This document shows, piece by piece, positions 1 through 10,984 of a stretch of 64,000 bases of DNA. Every line of letters starts with the position of its first letter. Within the stretch, counting starts at the first letter, position 1. The position numbers and the translations under genes are program-made. Source of the stretch: Bufo bufo (lineage: Eukaryota > Chordata > Amphibia > Anura > Bufonidae); assembly GCF_905171765.1 (NCBI RefSeq), contig NC_053390.1, positions 513,405,565 to 513,469,564 on the forward strand, written 5' to 3'. A model generated the notes under the pieces. It made no database searches and was not told the origin of the DNA. It was given only the letters and a program-made list of their open reading frames with translations.

Positions 1-340
1 GTCTGGGGGCTCTACTTGTATAAGTGTTTAATAGAACAGGTTCTGTAGACATCTATGTGGAATCAGCTGACGACGGTGTAAAAGGAGTGCACTTCTTCTT
101 GGCACTAACATCGACCTGTAAGGCTGAGTTCATACTTGAGTTATTTGGTCAGTTTTGGCCCATGACTGCCCAAATTATTGAAGTGTGCAGTGATTCTAAG
201 AGCGACGCCTGTTATTTGCATGTCATACGGACTCATAGTATAATTTCACTACCATAGCAGACTCCCTATGCGTGTTACTGCAAGGAACAGTGTTCTACAC
301 CCCTATAAACGCTCTATGCAGCCAGGAAATAGCCGTTTTT
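1..340. other. Unassigned sequence, no gene seen
   Basis: No reading frame here resembles a known protein, and the short open frame near the start has no recognisable domain. No repeat structure is visible. It probably represents single-copy or strongly decayed intergenic DNA. Confidence 0.5.
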
Positions 341-440
341 AAATGAAATTCATCACAAATAAATTCGGATCGAACCACATTTTTTCCCAAAAATTCGGCG
401 AACCGGCGAATTGAATTTTTAAAAAATTCACTCATCTCTA
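341..440. mobile_element. Right end of a decayed hAT-like MITE
   Basis: The segment ends in AATTCACTCATCTCTA at 425-440, the reverse complement of the TAGAGATGAGTGAATT terminus carried by several hAT-type elements elsewhere in this window (for example 47845-48282 and 52573-53133, both with perfect 8 bp target duplications). Inside are short palindromic runs around AATTCGG and CGGCGAA, typical of these termini. The left end is not recognisable. Confidence 0.5.
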
Positions 441-960
441 GTAATGATTGTGAAGAAGATATATTTAGTTAGGTAAATTGAATTACTAGGTAGAAAGTCT
501 GTTTTTATCATTAGCAACAATAGGGGCATTTAGTGTACTCTGTGTCTTATAGTTAGGGCAGACAGTTAGAGATACTTCGTGTGTTGCACGGAAGAAGATA
601 GGATTCGTGATATTTTAAAGAGACAGTACTTTTTTCTATGCATTAACCAGCATTTTGATTACAAAAACCTGTTGCAAAGCTTCTACATTGCAAAATTAAT
701 AAGTGTAAAAAAAGGCATATTTCCCAGCATCCCCACCATATATTTTGTCGCATAATGAAATGCACCTTTTTCTTTCTAAAAAACCTGTTGCAAAGCCTCT
801 ACAGTTTATAAATGAACAATAGGCATATTTTATTGCATCAGTAGCCTTGTATAGTTTGGTCGCACTCAGGGGAGATTCAATTGCAATTACTCAGGTATTT
901 TTCACCCATTAAGTGATAATCTTTTGGACCACTTGTTCAGAACCAGCTACTGTTTTTTCC
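441..960. repeat. Unassigned stretch with a ~115 bp imperfect tandem duplication
   Basis: No gene is visible. The motif CCTGTTGCAAAGC followed by TCTAC occurs near 669 and again near 784, and each copy is followed by a GGCATATTT block, so roughly 661-870 is two diverged tandem copies of a ~115 bp unit. It may be an internal subterminal repeat of a decayed transposon. Confidence 0.45.
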
Positions 961-1032
961 AATACCATTGTGTGTCTTTAAACAATGACAAGCATCTTAT
1001 ATTTTAAAAAGCATAAATCTGACAGCACAATT

Positions 1033-1211
1033 GGGGTAATTTTATTTATCAAAACTGGTGCAAAGAAAACTGGCTTAGTTGCCCATAGCAACCAATCAGA
1101 TACCACCTTCCATTTCCTAAGGAGCTCTGATAAATTAAAGGTGGAGTCTGATTGGTTACTATGGGCAACCAAGCCAGTTTTCCTTTATACCAGTTTTGAT
1201 AAATCTCCCCC
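1033..1211. mobile_element. Palindromic MITE, 'AACCAATCAGA' family, copy 1
   Basis: The left arm has GGGG, then TTTATCAAAACTGG and CTTAGTTGCCCATAGCAACC. The right arm is its inverse and ends GATAAATCTCCCCC. The arms meet around the sequence between 1120 and 1145. Four copies of this family occur in the window (here, 2282-2446, 31677-31792 and 60890-61064), all with the same arm sequence. It lies inside a copy of the family G repeat. I could not define a clean target duplication, so the superfamily is left open. Confidence 0.75.
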
Positions 1212-1529
1212 AATGTGTTTTTAAAAAGGCTGTTTGTTAATACCATCAACCATGCATTTACCCATAGCTTTATGTGTCAGTGTCTCTCGGCTGCAATTTC
1301 ATTAAATAGCCTAAAAGGGAGGTAGGGGAAGAGAAAGCAAAAAAAAAAAAAAAAAAGAGAGAACAGCAATAGAAAGGTCCTAGGAGACCTCATGGTGTCA
1401 TACACCAATTTTCAGGCCATTTGGAGCATTTTCAATTCAGGTAGAATCAATTTGAACCTATATCAAATTTTTTGATTGAATAATTAGAATCAGACCCAAA
1501 ATTAATTTCATGAAATTCGCCCATCTCTA
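1212..1529. mobile_element. hAT-like family G copy (right part)
   Basis: It shares blocks in the same order with 6600-6830, 38840-39136 and 47845-48282: a TGTTTTTAAA-AGGCTGTT block, a TTTACCCATAGC block, then AGGAGACCTCA, TTTCAGG, and a right end ATTCGCCCATCTCTA. The complete copy at 47845 has an 8 bp target duplication, which puts this family in the hAT superfamily. An A-rich run at 1340-1358 interrupts it, and the MITE at 1033-1211 sits at its left part. Confidence 0.6.
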
Positions 1530-1537
1530 TTAGCGAG

Positions 1538-1794
1538 TTCCTAACATTCAAAAGGCATGCATTTATATGTAGCATAATGTTATGTTTTTCATGATTTCGA
1601 TTGCTTTTAAGATTGCTTGTCTTTCCTTTCTAATGATTAGCAGATGCCAAATGATCATTTTTATGCCATAATAAAATATTCCTTCTGGGGCAAATGAGGG
1701 AATTCTTGCTGATCCTACAATCACTGCACATGCTTACACAGTGATTGGGAAAGTTTGCTCAATGTAGCTTTTTTTTAAAAGATAATCGCCATAT
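1538..1794. other. Unassigned sequence
   Basis: No gene, RNA or clear repeat structure is seen between the family G end and the next MITE. The sequence is AT-rich and has no long open frame. Confidence 0.4.
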
Positions 1795-1798
1795 TTAA

Positions 1799-2170
1799 AA
1801 GACTCCTAAAGGAAGCTTGTGAAAATGAAAATGCAGTTCAGTCTGCAGGCATGATGTTATAGAGCAGGTAGGACTGAGCAGGTTGATATATAGTGTTGTG
1901 GGAAAATATTTGGTAACACTTATATATTTAATCCTCTGCTCATTCTGGGTTTAGATGTCATGTGAACAGTCCTAATATGTGGCAGATCTATCTGTGCACA
2001 CTAGACCACCCACATGATTTCTTAGCCAAGAATGAGCAGAGATTTAATAAATATTATAAATTAATAAATGATAAGTTTTACTGAACAATTTCCCACAAAA
2101 ACTTTATATCAATCTGCTCAGCTCCCTCTGCTCTACAACATTGCACTGTTTGAATTGCGATAGGTCCCCT
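1799..2170. mobile_element. TTAA-flanked foldback MITE
   Basis: The right end GCGATAGGTCCCCT is followed directly by TTAA (2171-2174), and the left end is preceded by TTAA (1795-1798). Long inverted arms can be paired: TATAGAGCAGGTAGGACTGAG with CTCAGCTCCCTCTGCTCTAC, and TTAATCCTCTGCTCATTCT with AGAATGAGCAGAGATTTAA. TTAA flanks are the target duplication of piggyBac- and Kolobok-type transposases. The left terminus is more degraded than the right. Confidence 0.65.
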
Positions 2171-2281
2171 TTAATCCTTATGATGTGGAGGTGCCTACAG
2201 TAGATAGCCCATAAGGCTCTCTTACATGGAATGATGATCGTGATTAAACTTTCATTTAATCATTGCTGTATGTAAACATAC

Positions 2282-2446
2282 TGGGTGAGATTTGTAAAGT
2301 AAAATTGGCTTAGTTGCCCATAGCAACCAATCAGATTCTACCTTTCATTTTGCTAAGGAGCTATAAAAAATGAAAGGTGGAATCTGATTGGTTGCTATGG
2401 GTAACTAAGCCAGTTCTACTTTATATTGGTTTGATAATTTCCCCCA
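2282..2446. mobile_element. Palindromic MITE, 'AACCAATCAGA' family, copy 2
   Basis: It has the same inverted arms as 1033-1211: TTAGTTGCCCATAGCAACC on the left and its complement on the right around GGTTGCTATGGGTAACTAA. It is bounded by CTGGGTGAGA and TTTCCCCCAG. No protein is encoded. Confidence 0.75.
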
Positions 2447-2782
2447 GTGTGTTGAAAACAAAGAAATATAAAAATGTTTTAGCTAACCACAACCTTGTTG
2501 ATTCAATGAACCTCTTGATGCATCAAGTGGTGGATGCATCAGTGGTGCATAGCTTCTCTGCCTCAGCTTTGGTTTTTTGCCTGTTTCTCAGACTTTGCCA
2601 GTGTATTCTGATTTTGCCAGGTTTTGTCTCTCTGGTTTAGATTTTTTTCTTTGACTATTCTTTTACCTTATTAGCTTTAGGTCCCTTCACAGTCAAGTCA
2701 GGGACCATCACCAAGTTGTGGGCTGCCATATCGGGTAGATCGTGCAAGTAGCTAGGGACAGTAGTGTGGGTTGTAGTAGAGC

Positions 2783-4521
2783 TTCTTTAGTAGGGTTGAG
2801 CGAACCCGAACTGTAATGTTCGGGTTCGTACCGAACTTTACGGTGTTCGGCACCCGAACCCGAACATTTCAGTAAAAATTCGGCTTCGTGTTCGGGTAAT
2901 ATTAATATACCATCGGATCAGAGTTTTCTCTAATCCGATGGTATATTTTAACTTGAAGCGTCCCCATCACCATGGGAACGCCTCTTTGTTAGAATATACC
3001 ATGAGTTAGATCGTGAAAACTCAGATCCGACAGTATATTCTAACACAGAGGCGTTCCCATAGTGATGGGGACGCTTCAAGTTAGAATATACTGAGAACTG
3101 TGGACATAACTGCCTCCTGCTGCCTGGCAGCACCCAATCTCTTACAGGGGGCTGTGATCCACACAATTAACCCCTCAGGTGCTGCACCTGAGGGGTTAAT
3201 TGTGCGGATCACAGCCCCCTGTAAGAGATCAGGTGCTGCCAGGCAGCAGGGGGCCAGACCCCCTTCCCTCCTCAGTATTAAAATCATTGGTGGCCAGTGC
3301 GGCCCCCCTCCCTCCCTCCCCAGTATTAAAATCATTGGTGGCCAGTGCGGCCCCCCCCTATTAAAATCATTGGTGGATAGTGCGACACCCCCACCCACCC
3401 CCTATTAAAATCATTGGTGTCCAGTGCGGCCCCCCCCCTAATTAAAATCATTGGTTAACAACCCCCCTCCCCCCATCATTGGTGGCAGCAGAGCGGCTGT
3501 TCCGATCGGAGTCCCAGTTTAATCGCTGGGGCTCCGATCAGTTACCATGGCAGCCAGGACGCTACTGCAGTCCTGGCTGCCATGGTTACTTAGCACTTTT
3601 AGCAGCATTATACTTATGTGCGCTGTCTGTGGCCAGCGCGCGCTCCTCCTACTGGTAAGTGAAAGGTCTGTGCGGCGCATTGCTTATAGCACAGACCTGT
3701 CACTTACCAGTAGGAGGAGCGCCGGCCGGCCACAGACAGCGCACGTAAGTATAATGCTGCTAAAAGTGCTAAGTAACCATGGCAGCCAGGACTGCAGTAG
3801 CGTCCTGGCAGCCATGGTAACCGATCAGAGCCCCAGCAATTAAACTGGGACTCTGATTGGAACTGCCGCTCCGCTGCCACCAATGATGGGGGGGTTGTTA
3901 ACCTGTTGCCACTGCCACCAATGATTTTAATTAGGTGTGGGGGAGAGAGGGGGGAGTCCGCACTGGACACCAATGATTTTAATAGGGGGGGACGCACTAA
4001 TCACCAATTATTTTAATAGGGGGGGTGGGGGGCCGCACTGGCTACCAATGATTTTAATACTGGGGAGGGAGGGGGGTCTGGCCCCTGCTACCTGGCAGCA
4101 CCCGTTCTCTTACAGGGTCTGAGATCCGCACAATTAACCCCTCAGGTGCGGCACCTGAGGCGTTAATTGTGCGGATCACAGCCCCCTGTAAGAGATCGGG
4201 TGCTGCCAGGCAGCAGGGGGCAGTTATGTACACAGTTCTTAGTATATTCTAACTTGAAGGGTCCCCATCACCATGGGAATGCCTCTGTGTTAGAATATAC
4301 TGTCGGATCTGAGTTTTCACGATCGTGAAAACTCAGATCTGAAAAAGCTAATACTATTATTTTCCATTATAACCATGTTATAACGGAAAATAATAAAGTG
4401 AAGTTCGGGTTCGGGTCCAAGTTCGGATCAAGTTCGGGTTCCGAACTCGAACTTTTTTTTAAAGTTCGGCCGAACTCCCCGAACCCGAACATCTAGGTGT
4501 TCGCTCAACACTATTCTTTAG
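2783..4521. mobile_element. 1.7 kb hAT-type foldback element with 8 bp TSD
   Basis: The element spans 2791-4513. It begins TAGGGTTGAGCGAAC and ends GTTCGCTCAACACTA, which are near-complementary termini, and it is flanked by perfect 8 bp direct repeats TTCTTTAG at 2783-2790 and 4514-4521. An 8 bp duplication and a TAGNGTTGAGC end are typical of hAT. The interior is one giant inverted repeat centred near 3684: AGTATAATGCTGCTAAAAGT is mirrored by ACTTTTAGCAGCATTATACT, and the flanking CCATGGCAGCCAGGAC blocks, the ATTGGTGGCCAGTGCGGCCC tandem units and the TATTCTAACTTGAAG blocks are mirrored on both sides. Open frames inside are palindrome artefacts. It must have been mobilised in trans. Confidence 0.9.
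3280..3500. repeat. Short tandem units inside the hAT foldback
   Basis: AAAATCATTGGTGGCCAGTG followed by a C-rich tract recurs about five times at ~45-60 bp spacing. The mirror array is present at roughly 3890-4075. The G/C homopolymer tracts make this segment error-prone in assembly. Confidence 0.75.
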
Positions 4522-4539
4522 TTCCTACAGGATAGATAG

Positions 4540-4970
4540 TTTATCTATTAGTATTACCTTATAGGGGTTGCCTTATCTCACACATTGGTGTCATATCCCT
4601 AATTTTAGATACCAGATAGGTGCATGTTCCACTTCTGGAACCCATACTTATCCCTAGAACAGGACCCACAAAATGAAGAAGCACAAGTGAGACCACCCTC
4701 CATTCACTTCTATGGGAGTGGCTATTTCCAGAACTCCCATAGAGGCGAATAGAGAGGTGGTTGGGCTTGCACAGTGCACTCTCATTCACTTCTGTTCGGT
4801 TTCCAGAGTAGCTGAATGTGCTCACTCACCTCTTTATGGAACTCTCATAGAAGTGAATGAAGAGCAGTATACTCTACTTCGCTTTGGTGTCCCCATTCTA
4901 GAGATAGGTGTGGGTTCCACCTCTGGCACATATCTGACATGAGGGGCATATCCTAGCAATGTGCAACCTA
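4540..4970. repeat. Fragment of an interspersed repeat
   Basis: Inverted and direct blocks are visible. TAGGTGCATGTTCCACTTCT and TAGGTGTGGGTTCCACCTCT are two versions of the same unit, and CATTCACTTCTATGGGAGT and CTCATAGAAGTGAATGAAG are an inverted pair. I recognise the style of this repeat from amphibian genomes, but I cannot define its ends or class. Confidence 0.45.
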
Positions 4971-6249
4971 CAGTATGTGTATGATGGGTCACAACCTTTA
5001 AAGACTATGAGCTGCATTTTTTCATGTAAAAATAGAATATCTATAAAAAGCCCAGTGACGGGAACTAAGTTCCAAGCTGCAACCTCTATAAATAAACTAA
5101 CTAAATGAACTAAATTTAGATTTCTGATAAAGTTGAATAAACTTGCTTGAACTGTGATTTATATAGCCATGATGTTTCTGTATCTTTCAAAAATAGGGTT
5201 GTACCTCTGATAACTTAGTGAATCATGGCAAATCGAATACGGCTATTCTTAGGTTTATTGGCTTATAGGAATGTTTAGGGCTGAAGGCTGATCAGATAAA
5301 TGTAAAAGCCATATACCTTGACATCAGTCCATTCTTTAGGAAATAAGTTACAATGGCAGCTGATTTAAGAAACAGGATGAGGAAAATGACCTCACTCTGC
5401 TCAGTCTGTTTTTGATCATTGCTTCAGCACTCTTATCACAGCCATTTCCATTGGTTATTTGTTTTTGTCTTTAAATCCCTCCCAGCTTTGTCTTATGACA
5501 TTGAACAGGATAAAGAAACACAAACCTCTCGAAAGATGCGGTTTATGGATTAATTTGTTTTACAACTGCCTTTTTTTTAATTCAATATATATTTATTTTA
5601 TTGGTCAAAATTAAAGTAAAAAAATATATAAAATAAGACTACAGATGATATGGATAAAGTGCAAAGATAAGTTTCCTTAGTTTCAAAATGACAAGTTCTG
5701 GCCATGTCTTAATGCTCTGGAGTGTTGGGGTACTGGTTCTCACTGGAGATCCAACTAGCTAATATGAGATCGTTTTCTTCCTTCTGAAGGAGAGGTAATT
5801 TGCATACTGACCTAATTATTTTCTTAGATATGTTAACAGTAAAAAAAAAGTCTTGCTAAAAAGAATCTCCGTAAACTAAAGTAAAGTGAAGGAGAGTACC
5901 CTTTTATAAAAGCACTAAAGGGGTTGTGTGTATTTTTTATTATTTTTTTATTTAAAATTTGCCACCCTGCTTGGATACCTTTGGAGAAATCCATTCTTAC
6001 TTGCTCCCCGCCACTCTGTTCAGAGATCTTGGGTCCCTGTGTCTATTTAATGGTCTTCCAGTCCCCATCTGTCAACTTCCACACTGACAGGGTCATATGC
6101 ACCACTGAAGGCAATGACTTGCCTCGGTGTCGACATGCCCCCAAGTAGTACATGACCCAGCAGTGATATATAACTCTTGGGAGTAAACCGCATCTGAATT
6201 TTGCCTGGTGCATTTTTCTGAATCACAATCTGTCAAATTGGACACTAAA
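4971..6249. other. Unassigned intergenic or intronic sequence
   Basis: No convincing coding frame, RNA gene or structured repeat is found. The region is AT-rich with a few short A and T runs. An open frame near 5924-6148 has no recognisable domain and no family resemblance, so it is not called as a gene. Confidence 0.45.
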
Positions 6250-6577
6250 CTTTTGGGCAGGGGTGTAGAGAAAAGCTCATGGGCCCTGGTGCAAGAGCTC
6301 AGCTTGGGTCCCCCTTCCTTCAGTGCTTTGTGTCCAGGGGCAGGGAAGCACATAGCCTTCGTGCTGCCTGAGGCAAAAATTGAAACGGCACCCCCCCATA
6401 TCAAATTCTTGAACTAACCGCTTCTCTCCTGCTAGAGGTGTAACTTGACCAGCATGTACGTTCTATAATACTGGTGTCTTCTTATGTGGCACTATGGTTT
6501 TTGGGCCCCCTCAGGCTCCTGGGCCCAGTAGTGACTGCTACCTCTGCAACCCTTATAACTATGCCCCTGCTTGTGGG
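6250..6577. mobile_element. hAT-type MITE starting CAGGGGTGTA
   Basis: The element 6258-6569 starts CAGGGGTGTAG and ends ATAACTATGCCCCTG, which are inverted termini. The flanking 8 bp are CTTTTGGG (6250-6257) and CTTGTGGG (6570-6577), identical at 7 of 8 positions, as expected for an old hAT duplication. GGGCCC blocks near both ends are also inverted. No transposase is present. Confidence 0.75.
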
Positions 6578-6599
6578 TACTCTCCAAGAAGGAATTATT

Positions 6600-6830
6600 T
6601 TTGGACCATTTTGAATTAAAAAAAAACATGCAAAAAATTTGCAGTGCAGTGCTTTTTTAGACAGGCTGTATTTTTACCACTGGCTACCATGTGTTTATCT
6701 TGTCACTGTCACATTTTATTGACGTTAATGAACTTGAAAGGGTTTGAATAAAGAATTAGGAGACCTCAGAATGTCATACATGACTTCTCAGGACAATCAG
6801 GTCACTCTCGACGTCGGTCAGATAGGACAT
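6600..6830. mobile_element. hAT-like family G copy, decayed
   Basis: Blocks shared with the other G copies appear in order: GCAGTGCAGTGCTTTTTTAG with AGGCTGT, then GAACTTGAAAGGGTTTG, AGGAGACCTCAGAATGTCAT, and TTCTCAGGACAATC. The terminal CATCTCTA is not preserved, so the right boundary is approximate. Confidence 0.55.
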
Positions 6831-7560
6831 GAAACACTTTCGAAGTAATACACTCATCTTTACTTGTCGCCTCTGGAACATAGCACCTTGTGCGTTGTTT
6901 CCTGGTATCTGTCTAAGAGAGGGCCTTTTAAATGTAACCAATGCCTTGTGGTCCCATGGGATAGCTTCTATAAAATTAAGTTATGACATTTTCACTCGTA
7001 AGCTCCTAGTTCTACATAAAAATATATCATATAAATATCAAAGCAACATCTGACTTGTAGAATTATGTCAACATGAAAGATCAGAGTTGTACACAGGTTG
7101 TAACATAGAAGAAGAATGTTATTTATGTGGGTGTTTAAACGCTTTTAGTTATGGCAATGTATCATTTAACAAGATAGAAATGTGTAAATAGTCTGCGAGT
7201 CAGAACAACCTGTTACCATCTGATAGTTCTCCGATTCTTCAGAAAGGCAGCAACTGTATATTCTTTTGAATTGTACTGGTGTTTTCCTGCACCTCCCTGC
7301 AGCCCTGCCTTGGAGATGACCTGGATACTGCTTCATTTGAAAGACATAGTGAACCTCCAGCGTAATCACTGCATGATAAAATATTGTACAGTTTTGCAAA
7401 ATACTTTGTGCATTCATTTTTCTAAAATTTTCATAACTGAGTTCAGCTTACTGTCAGTGAATGGAAGCAATGATGTCCACATTCACAGAGAATAGAATAG
7501 ACAGAAAACTTGTTCCAATTGTACTCAGTTTTTCGGCGTGAAAGTACAGAGCTGCTTTCA
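6831..7560. other. Unassigned sequence
   Basis: No gene or repeat structure that I can support. Short open frames on both strands lack any recognisable motif. Confidence 0.4.
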
Positions 7561-7567
7561 GGGTGTA

Positions 7568-7876
7568 GGCCGCTTTCACATGAGCATATTTGCAATCCGT
7601 ATATGGTCCAAATTTTATGTTCCGGAATCCGCTGCTAATGTTATTGAATAGAACTATTCACATGGGTGTATAATTTCCACCAGTATTTGAAATCCGCAGT
7701 ATGTCCGAGTTTTGTGCGGATTTGTTTTCAAATACGCACATTACAGTAAGGGAGGAAAGAATAGGCATGGAAATCCTGATGAACTCCTGAAGCAATACTG
7801 ATGACACTACTGTATATCATCAGCAATCCTGAGACAGAATACTGACGGATCTCAATACTCTTGTGTGAAAGCGGCC
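7568..7876. mobile_element. PIF/Harbinger-like MITE with GGCCGCTTTCACA ends
   Basis: It begins GGCCGCTTTCACATGAG and ends CTTGTGTGAAAGCGGCC, which are inverted termini of about 17 bp with a few mismatches, and TA lies outside on both sides. The TTTCACA signature is shared with 24112-24630 and the fragment at 13010-13183. Internally it carries imperfect repeats built on ATCCG, as do related elements here. It is non-coding. Confidence 0.65.
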
Positions 7877-7899
7877 TAAATTTAATTTCGACAGGGGAG

Positions 7900-8540
7900 T
7901 AAGTTAAATTGTTTCCATTCATTGTCATCAAGCAGGCATCTTAAAATTGGTGGGGAATGTAAACTATATTGAAAGTTGCAGTGTTTTTTATATTATTTTT
8001 TTAATAAAATTGTTGCATAAAAGAAAAAAAATCTATTAAAAAATGTTTCTTTTTATTTGATAAATTGGTAACGAGGATTGATTAGAATATTTTATATTTT
8101 TGTGGTATTTTTCAAAACATTTTTTTGCTTTCATTTTTAGTTCCCTTAGGGGACTTGAACAAGCAATCATTTAAACGCTTATATCATAGACTCCAATAGT
8201 AAACTACTGCAGTCTATGAGATCTGCTGGCTTCTACAGGCAGAGGTTAACAGGCAGTTTGCTATGGAAGTCATGAGAGCCTTAACAAGGTCCCAGGCTGC
8301 CATAGCATCCATTCAGAACCTTGAGATTTCACTGTGGGGGTTAGATTGGAGGACAGAGGGAGGGGAGGCCCTCCCCTCCCTCTGATTAACCTCTTAGATG
8401 CAATGGTAACCTAGGACTGTGGCATCCTGATCATTTTACCCTTTGTCAGCTGCGCTACACATACAGAACCCTCTGCGTATGGTGCAGACTCAGCTTGTGA
8501 GGCTGCTCCATACTTCCCCTGTAGGCAAATAATGTGCATG
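7900..8540. repeat. AT-rich stretch and fragment of a long interspersed repeat
   Basis: From about 8140 there is a block with CCCTTAGGGGACTTGAACAA, a palindrome GGACAGAGGGAGGGGAGGCC with CCTCCCCTCCCTCTG, and CTTAGATGCAATGGTAACC. This resembles the GC-rich half of family K (13766-17085 and 22740-24880), but I cannot align it rigorously. 7900-8140 is low-complexity AT-rich DNA. Confidence 0.4.
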
Positions 8541-9170
8541 TACGTAATTTTCTGTTTAGCAATTAAAACTTACATTTTGGAAAATATTCAATGTAGCATG
8601 AGTTTAAACTGTATTTTTTTCTTCTTCTTCTTCTTTTGTAACTGAAAATCTCCTGGTTCCCATTATTCTCATTAACACAAATGTTTAGCTCTGTAGGTTA
8701 ACTGTTCTTGCCTGTGAAATACCAGATCACAAATCCACAGATCATTGCCAGAAATGTATTAGATGCAGATAAATCTATGAATTTGCTTTATGTCAGATGT
8801 ATTCTTTCAGAACACCTGCATGTGTGTTTTGACATTGTGTTTGCTGTGAGTAATAAATGAGGTTGTCGCAGTATGTTCAGAAAAGTATGCGTTTTCAGGC
8901 ATCTGCCTTTTATTACTAACTCTGGAAAAAAAATCTTGCGTGCAAATTTTACATTTTAACTACTTTTTGCTGAAAACCACACATTCTACATAAATATAAA
9001 ATTTCTGTTTTCTAGAGATTTTTGAGGCTATAAAGAGCTGCATTTGGACTCCCAGCATAAACTAACACTTGTCTACTCTTTGATTCCTTCTTATATCACT
9101 TTCATTATGAAACAGTGGATAGGAACATACTGTACAATATACAGTACATAGAATGCAGTCTTATGCCCCA
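8541..9170. other. Unassigned sequence
   Basis: No gene, RNA or structured repeat seen. A short TTCTTC run occurs near 8620-8636. Confidence 0.4.
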
Positions 9171-9181
9171 GGGCATCTTAA

Positions 9182-9694
9182 AGAACATCTACCACCATGG
9201 TAAGGTTGATCACGGTGGGTTCAACAACCTTTCTCTTACAGCAATTGGATGCTTTGTTGCAGAGAAATTCACACCATTTATTATTATACTAATGAGGTAC
9301 TTGGAGCACCAAGGGGTGGGCCAGACCCCTTGGAGCACCGCTTCACCTCCTCCTCTTTCCTGTTTCCACTCCTTCGCCTCCACTGATCGACATCGCCAGG
9401 CATCCTTACTGTTCCAATGCTTGGCCCTGAAATCTCATGCATGTGGAGGCAAGTGTGGAATCGGTGCACTGTGCATGCTCCAACTTGATTGTGGAAATAA
9501 TAATAAGAGAGAGGAGGAGGAGTTGAAGGTGCGTACCTTGGTTCCCTGAGCACCTTATTAGCATAATACATGTATGAATTTCTCTGCAACAGAACATCCA
9601 GTTGCATCCACAGAGGGGTCATTGAACTATGAAAGGTCCTCCCTAGCAGGCAGTATGTCTGGTTAATAGAGTTGACCATATTGACAGATGCTCT
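9182..9694. mobile_element. TTAA-flanked foldback MITE (513 bp)
   Basis: TTAA precedes the element at 9178-9181 and follows it at 9695-9698. Its ends are AGAACATCTACCACCATGG and TTGACAGATGCTCT. The inner arms pair well: CAGAGAAATTCACACC with the inverse around TGAATTTCTCTGCAAC, and GAGGTACTTGGAGCACCAAGG with CCTTGGTTCCCTGAGCACCTT. A decayed relative is at 41640-42107. Two overlapping opposite-strand open frames here are palindrome artefacts. Confidence 0.75.
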
Positions 9695-9769
9695 TTAAAG
9701 TTCCCTTTCATTACAAACAAAAAACTATCAGCACTCAAGACACAACTATACATGAAACTTTAAGAATTA

Positions 9770-9977
9770 TAGCTAGACAGGGGTGCACCACCAATGAGGC
9801 CAGGCGAGGCGATCAGACAGCACCAGGTAGGGGCAAGAGTGGGGCAGCGGAAGGGCCATGAGCAATGAGCGCTTTCATTGTGGCAAAGGGGTTAGGTTAA
9901 GAATTTGGCATGGGGGGGGCGCCATTTCAGTTTTCACTTCAGGCAGTAGAAAGGCTAGGTGCACCCCTGTAGCTAGA
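9770..9977. mobile_element. 192 bp hAT MITE with perfect 8 bp TSD
   Basis: The element 9778-9969 starts CAGGGGTGCACC and ends GGTGCACCCCTG, a 12 bp perfect terminal inverted repeat. It is flanked by TAGCTAGA at 9770-9777 and 9970-9977. The 8 bp duplication and CAGGGG end are characteristic of hAT transposition. The 312 bp element at 6258-6569 has related ends. Confidence 0.92.
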
Positions 9978-10740
9978 AATACCTTGGAAAAAATAATATT
10001 TCTTGATATGATGCAAATTTAGATATTCTAAGAAGAAGCCAGGGGTTTGGATCATTTGACTTATCAACCAGTGAGACCAGTAGGCCTATTCTAACAGGAT
10101 GCAGATGTACCAATACTCTAACAGTTGATAAATCTGGCATGCTTTTACTGTCCATGTTTACACTGCCTACAATTCTTACTTTCAATAACAGCACACAATG
10201 GTTAATTTTAAGCCACACCTCATCTTTGGTGATCACCCTCCTTTTGGGTAAGCCTCACTTCTTCACAAGGTGTGTGGAGAAAAGTGTAAAAAAAAGACTT
10301 AAAGGGGTTCTGCAAGTAAGGGCCCTGTTTTGCATTTGGATTTGTTTCTCCAGACATTGATTTCTGAACGGTGAAAAATTGAATTTCAAGTTCTTGGTAA
10401 GAAACAAAACAAAATGTCCACTTTTATCACCATGGTGTTATGGTGAGAATAGACAGGATTCATCATCTGTCTCTAATGCCCATAAAGACTATTGCAGCTC
10501 AACTTGTATTGGAAAATGTTTTTTAAATGGCCCATTATCTCTGACATTAAAAATTCATCATTGTAGACACATGGTTTTCAGTAAACTAGCAAAAAATGTC
10601 ATTTTGTTATTTGCCTCCTGTGATGACAAGTTTACATAGAAAGCTAATGTTTATACACAGACATTTCTATGGGATGTCAGCTTAAACCCACGCCGGCATC
10701 AAAGGAATAAACTGCAGCTAAATGTTTTACTGGATTCAAC
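9978..10740. other. Unassigned sequence
   Basis: No convincing gene is seen. Two overlapping open frames of 80-90 codons on opposite strands lack motifs and start context. Confidence 0.4.
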
Positions 10741-10751
10741 TTAGTGGTCAC

Positions 10752-10806
<55 letters not shown>
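10752..10806. repeat. (ATCT)n microsatellite
   Basis: About 13-14 uninterrupted tetranucleotide units, followed to 10885 by scattered degenerate TATCT units. Likely length-polymorphic. Confidence 0.97.
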
Positions 10807-10984
10807 AATATACCTTTCTCTTTGTCAATGTTCTATCTCTTATCTAACTTTTTGTCATCTGTTCTATCTCATATCTATCTTTCTATTTGCAGTGTCTTTG
10901 GCTTCCTGACTAAATCAGGGTCAAAGAATGAGGCCCCAAAGTTACCATTTTATAGGTGAATGAATGTATGACTAGACCTAAGTA

